Shown: positions 1 to 4,676 of the stretch, in pieces
Position numbering within the stretch: position 1 is the stretch's first letter
How the letters are laid out: each line of letters starts with the position of its first letter
Source of the DNA: Alkalimonas sp.
GTDB lineage: Bacteria; Pseudomonadota; Gammaproteobacteria; Enterobacterales; Alteromonadaceae
Direction: 5' to 3'
Length of the DNA stretch: 6,112 bases
Assembly (NCBI GenBank): GCA_007117525.1
Contig: SKGJ01000301.1
Span: 1-6,112, forward strand
Notes under the pieces: model-generated
The model's database searches: none
The model's input: only the letters and a program-made list of their open reading frames with translations
What the model was told of the DNA's origin: nothing
Position numbers and translations under genes: made by a program

Positions 1-593
1 AAGAGCGGCGGCTGGCTTTTTACATGCAGCAAGTGTTGATCCTGGCACTGGAGCGCTCAGAGCATGCAGGGCAACAGGAGCAAGCTTTTCGCAATGCGCT
101 TTGGGCACTGGCGGTTGGCTTTGGCAACCCAGGTTTTATTCGGTTTGCGCATCCGGAGCTGGGTCGGGAAGCCGTGCCTTCCTTGCCGGGGGCTCGCCTT
201 GCTGGCCGGCGCGATCTCACCTTGCACTTTTTGTATTCGGCGGTGATTAAGCAGGTTGGCAACCCCTATCTGGCTGATCAAATTGGTCAACTGAAAGAGC
301 TGCATGATGCGGCCTCGGGGGGCACCGGCTATAGTTTTGTTGATATTGCCGCCAACCGGGCCGGCATTCATTTTGCTGAGCAGCTGGCACGCATTGATGA
401 GCGCCAGGTGCTGACGCTCAGTACCGAGGATTTTGAACGGGCCTTTTTCCCGGAAGTTGTTGATTTACCGGAAGGCTTGTCGGAGTCTCAGGTGCAGTTG
501 TTGTTAGGGGGCTTGCAGGGCGATGGCTTTAAAGCCTTGCACCGGGTGATTGATGAGCGTGTCGCCAAGCTGCCGTTGTTTCAGGCCATGTGA
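1..593 (+). CDS. Uncharacterised protein with a YfiM/DUF2279-like motif block (5'-truncated)
   Basis: The reading frame is open to the left edge: codons from base 3 (E-R-R-L-A-F-Y) precede the first ATG at 24, and no ribosome binding site precedes that ATG, so the gene very likely starts outside the window. It ends at TGA 591-593. Counting from the Met at 24, residues 68-114 form a striking block: HFLYSA (68-73), KELHDA (91-96), GGTGYSF (99-105), then VDIAANRAG (106-114). From memory, this order and spacing resemble E. coli YfiM (DUF2279), with HFLASA, KELWDS, GSGWSW and DLAWDVAG, a small predicted lipoprotein of unknown role. The flanks (about 1-65 and 120-189) do not resemble YfiM; the C-terminal part is polar and probably helical. 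No signal peptide or lipobox can be judged because the start is missing. It lies upstream of, and codirectional with, a polysaccharide operon, so a cell-envelope role is plausible. The CDS is secure; the family link is a motif-level inference and the function is unknown. Confidence 0.85.
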   Translation, partial: ERRLAFYMQQVLILALERSEHAGQQEQAFRNALWALAVGFGNPGFIRFAHPELGREAVPSLPGARLAGRRDLTLHFLYSAVIKQVGNPYLADQIGQLKELHDAASGGTGYSFVDIAANRAGIHFAEQLARIDERQVLTLSTEDFERAFFPEVVDLPEGLSESQVQLLLGGLQGDGFKALHRVIDERVAKLPLFQAM

Positions 594-628
594 CTGCTTT
601 TCGGTGTTCAGATGCTGCAGGTCGTTGT

Positions 629-645
629 TTAGGCTCGCATCCTAA
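629..645. repeat. Inverted repeat TTAGG-N7-CCTAA, possible operator
   Basis: Perfect 5-bp arms TTAGG (629-633) and CCTAA (641-645) are separated by 7 bp, putting the arm centres 12 bp apart, close to one helical turn. The repeat sits where the -35 element of the TATAAT promoter would be, as expected of a dimeric regulator site. Arms this short can arise by chance. Confidence 0.25.
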
Positions 646-654
646 GGTGACTTG

Positions 655-665
655 GGTATAATACC
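655..665. repeat. Palindrome GGTAT-A-ATACC around the -10 box
   Basis: An 11-bp perfect dyad with a single central base encloses the TATAAT hexamer. It could be a repressor site occluding the promoter, or a chance consequence of the near-palindromic -10 sequence. Confidence 0.25.
657..662 (+). promoter_or_regulatory. Candidate sigma-70 -10 box (TATAAT)
   Basis: A perfect TATAAT lies in the intergenic region, about 104 bp before the preferred start at 766, which would give a leader of roughly 95 nt. No good -35 is found at 16-18 bp: the 17-bp position is CTCGCA (634-639), and the nearest TTG-type hexamer, TTGTTT (625-630), is 26 bp away. A TG dinucleotide at 653-654 is one base too far upstream for a standard extended -10. 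A weak or activator-dependent promoter is therefore the most that can be claimed. Confidence 0.35.
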
Positions 666-683
666 GACAGTTGCACGGACGTA

Positions 684-693
684 TATCTAGATA
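684..693. repeat. Palindrome TATCTAGATA
   Basis: A 10-bp perfect palindrome lies 22 bp downstream of the TATAAT box, in the expected early transcribed region. It is AT-rich and short. No regulator can be assigned. Confidence 0.2.
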
Positions 694-745
694 AAAACAT
701 GGATGGCTGATACGCGCTATGAAGAACTTTTTAATCTGTTGGCAA

Positions 746-763
746 AGCCAGCTAAGGCTGGCT
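746..763 (+). promoter_or_regulatory. Hairpin overlapping the ribosome binding site of the first transferase gene
   Basis: AGCCAGC (746-752) and GCTGGCT (757-763) are perfect 7-bp complementary arms around a TAAG loop (753-756). The likely Shine-Dalgarno, TAAGG (753-757), sits in the loop and first stem base, and the start ATG follows at 766, two bases after the stem. In the mRNA this GC-rich hairpin would abut the start codon and could limit or tune initiation. The pairing is seen directly; the regulatory role is inferred. If translation actually starts at 703, the hairpin would be inside coding sequence and the idea fails. Confidence 0.35.
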
Positions 764-765
764 GT

Positions 766-1986
766 ATGAAGATCCTGGTATTGGCCCACCGGGTGCCTTA
801 CCCCGCCGATAAAGGCGAAAAAATCCGCACTTACCATCAAATCAAGTACCTGGTTGAGCAAGGCCATCAACTGACGGTGCTGGCGCCGCTGGAAGACGAC
901 GCGGAGCAAGGCTTTGCCGAAGCGCTGCAGCAAAAGCTGGGCATTGACGTCATTACTGCCAGGCTGGGCTCTGGCCTTGGCCGGAAAATCAGTGCCGTGC
1001 TGCGCGGTTTGGCGGTGTCGCAAAGCCATTTCTTTAGTCCGGCGCTGTTGGCGCAATTTAAGCAGCTACTTACGACAGAGCAGCCCGATACCGTGCTCTG
1101 CACCAGTTCAGCCATGGCGCTCTATCTGGACCATGCCGGGTTATCCGAACAGGCCAAACGGGACTGCACCTTACTGATGGATTTTATGGATTTGGATTCA
1201 GACAAATGGCAGCAGTATGCCCGCCAGGCGTCGATTCCGATGCGCTGGGTGTATCAACGCGAAGCCCGGCTGGTTGCACGGGCCGAGCGACAGATTTACC
1301 AGCAGTTTGATCGCTGTTTTTTTATCTCCGACAACGAAGTGACCCTTTTCAGCCAACAACTGACCGATGCCAGTAAGGTTAGTGTGCTGGCCAATGGCCT
1401 GGATACCTCGGCCTTTTATCCTGCCTCTGCACCTGCCAATGCAACCGAGCCGGTATTTCTCTTTACTGGGGTGATGAATTACAAACCCAATGAAGATGCG
1501 GTGCTGTGGTTTGTGCAATCGATGTGGGCACAAGTCCGGCAGCAGTACCCAAGTGCCCGTTTTATTATTGCCGGTATGAGCCCAAGTGCCAAAATTCAGC
1601 AACTGGCCAGTCAGCCGGGTGTTGAAGTGACCGGCTACGTCGACGATATTCTACCGTACTACCATCAGGCCAGTATCTTTATTGCCCCCTTTCGCCTGGC
1701 CCGAGGGGTGCAAAACAAAATTTTGCAGGCGATGGCTTGTGGCTTGCCGGTCATTACCACCCCGATGGGGGCTGAAGGCATTGCCTGTCAGCCCGGCGAG
1801 CACCTGTTAACCGCCCAGACCGAAGCCGAGTTTTTGCAGTGCATTGCTGAAGTGCAGCAAAACCCGGCGCTTAGACAAGCGTTGCAGCAGAACGGACCTG
1901 AGCTGATCCGCCAGCGCTACAGCTGGGAGGGGGTATTGCAACCTTTGCAGCGCATCCTGGCGGCTAAAGAGGAGGCTTCAGCATGA
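766..1986 (+). CDS. GT4-type sugar transferase, PEP-CTERM/EpsH1-associated family (TIGR03087-like)
   Basis: This 406-aa glycosyltransferase is predicted to add a sugar from an activated donor to a lipid-linked glycan at the cytoplasmic face of the inner membrane. The N-terminus has the family signature LAHRVPYPADKGEKIRTYH (6-24), followed by MDFMDLDSDKWQQYA (138-152), QREARL (164-169), ANGLD (209-213), FTGVMNYKPNEDAV (233-246), VTGYVDD (288-294), APFRLARGVQNKIL (307-320) and GAEGI (335-339). Together these match the sugar transferases known to accompany exosortase XrtA/EpsH1 loci. I chose ATG 766 because the protein then starts at the family's usual MKILVLAHR and TAAGG (753-757) lies 8 nt upstream. 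An in-frame ATG at 703 would add 21 residues but has no ribosome binding site. Oddity: at the EX7E motif position both glutamates are absent (R313 and Q321); relatives usually keep the second, as LEAMA. It is the first gene of a four-gene unit and overlaps the next by ATGA. Confidence 0.93.
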   Translation: MKILVLAHRVPYPADKGEKIRTYHQIKYLVEQGHQLTVLAPLEDDAEQGFAEALQQKLGIDVITARLGSGLGRKISAVLRGLAVSQSHFFSPALLAQFKQLLTTEQPDTVLCTSSAMALYLDHAGLSEQAKRDCTLLMDFMDLDSDKWQQYARQASIPMRWVYQREARLVARAERQIYQQFDRCFFISDNEVTLFSQQLTDASKVSVLANGLDTSAFYPASAPANATEPVFLFTGVMNYKPNEDAVLWFVQSMWAQVRQQYPSARFIIAGMSPSAKIQQLASQPGVEVTGYVDDILPYYHQASIFIAPFRLARGVQNKILQAMACGLPVITTPMGAEGIACQPGEHLLTAQTEAEFLQCIAEVQQNPALRQALQQNGPELIRQRYSWEGVLQPLQRILAAKEEASA

Positions 1987-2615
1987 AGTCGCTGTTAAAA
2001 AAGGCTGTGCGGGGGCTGATGTTGCTGTTGGTGGCGCCTTTGGTGCTGCTGTACCTGCTGCTGCGGCCTTTCTGTGCCAAAGATGCATTATTCAGCGGCT
2101 TTTCACAGTTGTTGTCTTTGGTGCCCGGCGTGCTGGGCAGTTATCTGCGGGTTGCCGCTTACCGTTTGACGATGCAGCAGTGCGCAGCCGATTGTTACAT
2201 TGGTTTTGGCGCCTTGTTCTCGCAGCAAGGCACCCGTATTGGCCGCGGCGCTTACATTGGACCCCAGTGCAATATTGGCTGGTGCGCGATCGGTGATGAT
2301 ACGCTGCTGGGCAGCGGCGTGCATATTTTAAGCGGCAAGAACCAGCATCATATTCAGGACCCAACCAAACCCTACAAAGATCAGGGCGGCAGTTTTGAGC
2401 AGGTACGGATCGGCAGCAACTGCTGGCTGGGCAATGGTGCCATCGTGATGGCGTCGGTGGGCGATGGCAGCATTGTCGGTGCCGGTGCTGTGGTGACCGA
2501 GGCGGTTCCCCCCGGCGTGATTGTGGTGGGCAATCCGGCGCGCGTGCTGCGCACTGTGGCAGAGCTGCGACAGCAGGCGACAGCAAAGCCGGAAGCAGGT
2601 GCACAGCATGACTGA
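1983..2615 (+). CDS. Membrane-anchored left-handed beta-helix (hexapeptide-repeat) O-acyltransferase
   Basis: This 210-aa protein is predicted to transfer an acyl group, probably acetyl from acetyl-CoA, to a sugar of the polysaccharide. Residues 1-8 are basic (K2, K6, K7), and residues about 11-29 form one long hydrophobic helix. From about 72 to 188 there are imperfect hexapeptide repeats: YIGFGA, RIGRGA, YIGPQC, NIGWCA, IGDDTLLGSGV, then RIGSNCWLGNGAIV and SIVGAGAVV. The repeats end in the diagnostic VVGNPARVLR (181-190). The loop SGKNQHH (117-123) contains the candidate catalytic His (122 or 123). The start at 1983 overlaps the previous stop as ATGA, with a strong AGAGGAGG (1968-1975) 7 nt upstream. 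The closest known types are the WcaF/serine-acetyltransferase-like enzymes of exopolysaccharide clusters. The acceptor sugar and acyl group cannot be read from the sequence. The C-terminal tail (191-210) is polar. Confidence 0.9.
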   Translation: MKSLLKKAVRGLMLLLVAPLVLLYLLLRPFCAKDALFSGFSQLLSLVPGVLGSYLRVAAYRLTMQQCAADCYIGFGALFSQQGTRIGRGAYIGPQCNIGWCAIGDDTLLGSGVHILSGKNQHHIQDPTKPYKDQGGSFEQVRIGSNCWLGNGAIVMASVGDGSIVGAGAVVTEAVPPGVIVVGNPARVLRTVAELRQQATAKPEAGAQHD

Positions 2616-3558
2616 GGGGCAGGTTGATTTTGTCATCCCGCATATGGGACGGCCAGAGATGCTGGTGGCCACGCTGGAATCGATCTTCGCTCAGCAGCAG
2701 GCGCAGTGCATTGGTCTGGTGGTGGTGGTGACCAAAAACTCAGAGCCGCTGGCACTACCGGAGCATCCGAAACTGCGGGTGCTGTACCGACCCGATGCCG
2801 GCAGCATTTCTGAGCAGCGCAACCTGGGCGCGGCTGAAGGGCAATCGCCCTGGCTGGCTTTTTTGGATGCCGATATTCAGTTAGCGCCCGATTGGCTGGG
2901 TGTATGCCTCGAGCTGTTGCAAGCAAAACCCGATCGGGTAGTGGTCAGTGCCATGCAACAGGCTGGTACTGATCCCTCAAAAGTGGAATTACTGCGAACG
3001 GCTTTAAGCAACGCAGCACTGGATTGCGCTGTGCAATTTTTGCCCGGACGCAATTTGCTGCTCAGTCGTCAGCATCACTTGGCGGTTGGTGGCTTCCCGC
3101 AGCACCTGCAAACCTGTGAAGATTATTATTACACCGACCAGCTCAGTGCGCTGGGTGAATTGTTTTATACCTCGGCAACCAGCTACGTCCACTTGGGTGA
3201 AGATCAAAGTTTGCAGCAGACCTTCCAAAAAGAGATCTGGCGCTCGGAATACAATTTAACCTCAGTGCGGGGGCGCAAGGTGCCATTGCGCGAATGGCCC
3301 AGCATTCTGTTGCCTTTCTGGATACTGTTGGCGTTATTCGCTGTTATCGTTGCAGCTTTTACACCCATATTACTGGCACCTGCTTTGCTACTGTTGTTTA
3401 TGCCGGTACTGCTGTACAGCCTGCGCTTGTACCGTTTACCGCAGAATCAAGTGGGGCTGGGCTATCTGCTGCTGTTTTATACCGTGTATTTTGCTGCCAG
3501 GGCAATTGGTACTCTGGCCGGTGTTCGTTTTTTTCTAATGCGTAAGGATGCGGCATGA
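2608..3558 (+). CDS. GT2-family glycosyltransferase with C-terminal membrane helices
   Basis: This is a 316-aa inverting-type (GT-A fold) glycosyltransferase. An N-terminal Rossmann-like nucleotide-sugar region begins VDFVIPHMGRPEMLVATLES (6-25); RPDAGSISEQRNLGAA (61-76) is the typical donor-binding stretch. FLDADI (85-90) carries the DXD metal-binding motif (D87, D89), GRNLLLSR (147-154) follows, and CEDYYYTDQL (170-179) contains the ED acid/base motif (E171, D172). The C-terminal third is hydrophobic, with three predicted membrane segments near 231-251, 252-272 and 281-301, so the enzyme is probably an integral inner-membrane protein facing the cytoplasm. No clear QXXRW processive-synthase motif is seen, so a single-addition enzyme is more likely than a synthase. 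I chose ATG 2608, which overlaps the previous gene by 8 bp, because GT2 homology begins there and AGCAGGT (2594-2600) precedes it. The in-frame ATG at 2521 would add 29 residues encoded inside the acyltransferase gene and unlike the family. The sugar is unknown. Confidence 0.9.
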   Translation: MTEGQVDFVIPHMGRPEMLVATLESIFAQQQAQCIGLVVVVTKNSEPLALPEHPKLRVLYRPDAGSISEQRNLGAAEGQSPWLAFLDADIQLAPDWLGVCLELLQAKPDRVVVSAMQQAGTDPSKVELLRTALSNAALDCAVQFLPGRNLLLSRQHHLAVGGFPQHLQTCEDYYYTDQLSALGELFYTSATSYVHLGEDQSLQQTFQKEIWRSEYNLTSVRGRKVPLREWPSILLPFWILLALFAVIVAAFTPILLAPALLLLFMPVLLYSLRLYRLPQNQVGLGYLLLFYTVYFAARAIGTLAGVRFFLMRKDAA

Positions 3559-4676
3559 CCATCAAAGTATTGCAACTGATTTGCCCCAGTGGCTACTATG
3601 GCGCGGAGCGTTGGGTCAATGCGCTGTTGTCGGTTGAACCCACCGGGGACCTGGAGCAGCATCTGGCCATCACCGATGAACCCGGTGTTTGCGACGATGT
3701 GCTGCGCCGTTGTGGCTTGCCGGTTGAGCGACAGCACCGTATTGCGATGGCATCCAAATTTGATCTACGGGCCATTAAGCGGCTGGTGGACTTAATTCGC
3801 CAGCAAGGCATTCAGATCATTCATACCCATGGCTACAAATCCGATATTTTAGGCGCTATTGCCGCAAGATGGGCTGGCATCGGTTCGGTCTGTACCCCTC
3901 ATGGCTTTGAAAACTCCAGCGACAAACGTTTGCGAGCCTATATGTGGCTGGGGGGCAAGGCTTTTCACTGGTTCGACTGGGTGTGCCCATTATCACCGGA
4001 CATTGAAAAGACGGTGCTGGAGCAGTACCGGGTTGCCCCCAATCGCGTCCGGCTGATCAACAATGGCGTGGACTTGGCCGAAGTTGAACGAGCCCTGACC
4101 GAGCCTTTTTTAAAAGACGAGCAGGAATTTCGCATTGGCTACATCGGTCAGCTGATCAGCCGAAAGAACCTGACCGCTACCTTGCAGGCTTTTGCTGCTT
4201 TGGTGCAGCAGCATGCCAATTGCCGTTTGGTGTTGATTGGTGATGGCGATGAGCGTAGTCAGTTGGAGCAATTGGCGCAGCAGCTGGGTGTGGCCGGGCA
4301 GGTCGACTTTATGGGCTTTCGCGATGATCGGCTGCGCTTGCTGCCCAGCTTCGATTGCTTTGTGCTGACGTCCAGTCTGGAGGGGATCCCGCGCTGTTTG
4401 ATGGAAGCCATGGCGGCGAAGGTCTGCGTGACAGCCTTTAACATTCCCGGTGTGGATCGCTTGATTGAACACCAGAAAACCGGTTTGTTGGCCGACTATG
4501 GCGATACTGCCGCCTTAACTGCTTTGTGGCAACAATTGATTGAGCAGCCGGCATTGAAGCAGCAGCTGGCTGAAGCGGGTTGTCAGCATGTCTATCAGCA
4601 TTTTTCTGCCCAGTCGATGGAGCTGGCCTACAGCAATTTGTATCGCGAACTGATGGCGGCCAGGGGCGAGATCTAA
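3555..4676 (+). CDS. GT4-family (group 1) glycosyltransferase
   Basis: This is a 373-aa retaining-type GT-B glycosyltransferase, expected to add a sugar to the growing lipid-linked repeat unit in the cytoplasm. The N-terminal acceptor domain has SGYYGAERWVNALL (12-25), the counterpart of the common GGAER motif, and IIHTHGYKSDILG (88-100) and CTPHGFE (113-119). The C-terminal donor domain has NNGVD (169-173), GYIGQLISRKNL (195-206), LVLIGDGDER (225-234), VDFMGFRDD (250-258) and a full EX7E motif, E276 through E284 in LEGIPRCLMEAMA (275-287), followed by TGLLADYGD (309-317). No membrane segments are apparent. The start overlaps the previous stop as ATGA (3555-3558) with TAAGGA (3543-3548) 6 nt upstream, indicating translational coupling. 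It is the last gene of the unit; its TAA (4674-4676) overlaps the TAG of the convergent flippase gene. Donor and linkage specificity cannot be inferred. Confidence 0.93.
   Translation: MTIKVLQLICPSGYYGAERWVNALLSVEPTGDLEQHLAITDEPGVCDDVLRRCGLPVERQHRIAMASKFDLRAIKRLVDLIRQQGIQIIHTHGYKSDILGAIAARWAGIGSVCTPHGFENSSDKRLRAYMWLGGKAFHWFDWVCPLSPDIEKTVLEQYRVAPNRVRLINNGVDLAEVERALTEPFLKDEQEFRIGYIGQLISRKNLTATLQAFAALVQQHANCRLVLIGDGDERSQLEQLAQQLGVAGQVDFMGFRDDRLRLLPSFDCFVLTSSLEGIPRCLMEAMAAKVCVTAFNIPGVDRLIEHQKTGLLADYGDTAALTALWQQLIEQPALKQQLAEAGCQHVYQHFSAQSMELAYSNLYRELMAARGEI

Larger units (their letters stand above)
594..765 (+). other. Intergenic leader before the glycosyltransferase operon
   Basis: This is the only substantial non-coding stretch in the window. 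No intrinsic terminator for the upstream gene is visible, since no GC-rich stem followed by a T run was found, so read-through into the operon is possible. It contains a TATAAT hexamer and short dyads at 629-645, 655-665, 684-693 and 746-763, listed separately. In-frame ATG codons exist at 703 and 766; if 703 were the true start, the leader would end at 702. Confidence 0.6.

Noticed and set aside
24..26. ATG 24 as the true start of the first gene
   Set aside because: The frame is open upstream to the window edge and no ribosome binding site precedes 24, so the gene is treated as 5'-truncated.
671..693. Second promoter using TTGCAC (671-676) as -35
   Set aside because: No acceptable -10 lies 16-18 bp downstream; the nearest AT-rich hexamer, TAGATA (688-693), is only 11 bp away.
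703..765. In-frame 21-residue N-terminal extension of the first transferase
   Set aside because: There is no Shine-Dalgarno before 703, and the family starts at MKILVLAHR. It is kept only as an alternative, because it would put the 746-763 hairpin inside coding sequence.
529..1056. 175-aa minus-strand open frame across the intergenic region and the start of the first transferase gene
   Set aside because: It is mostly antisense to well-supported genes, shows no recognisable motif, and has the Arg/Gln/His-rich composition typical of an antisense shadow.
2521..2607. Upstream ATG extending the GT2 protein by 29 residues
   Set aside because: The extension lies wholly within the acyltransferase coding sequence and is Cys/Arg/Gln-rich, unlike GT2 N-termini. 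ATG 2608 has a better ribosome binding site and begins the homologous region.
2092..2643. 183-aa minus-strand open frame opposite the acyltransferase
   Set aside because: Its Arg/Cys/Pro-rich composition is an antisense artefact, and the + strand frame has clear hexapeptide repeats.
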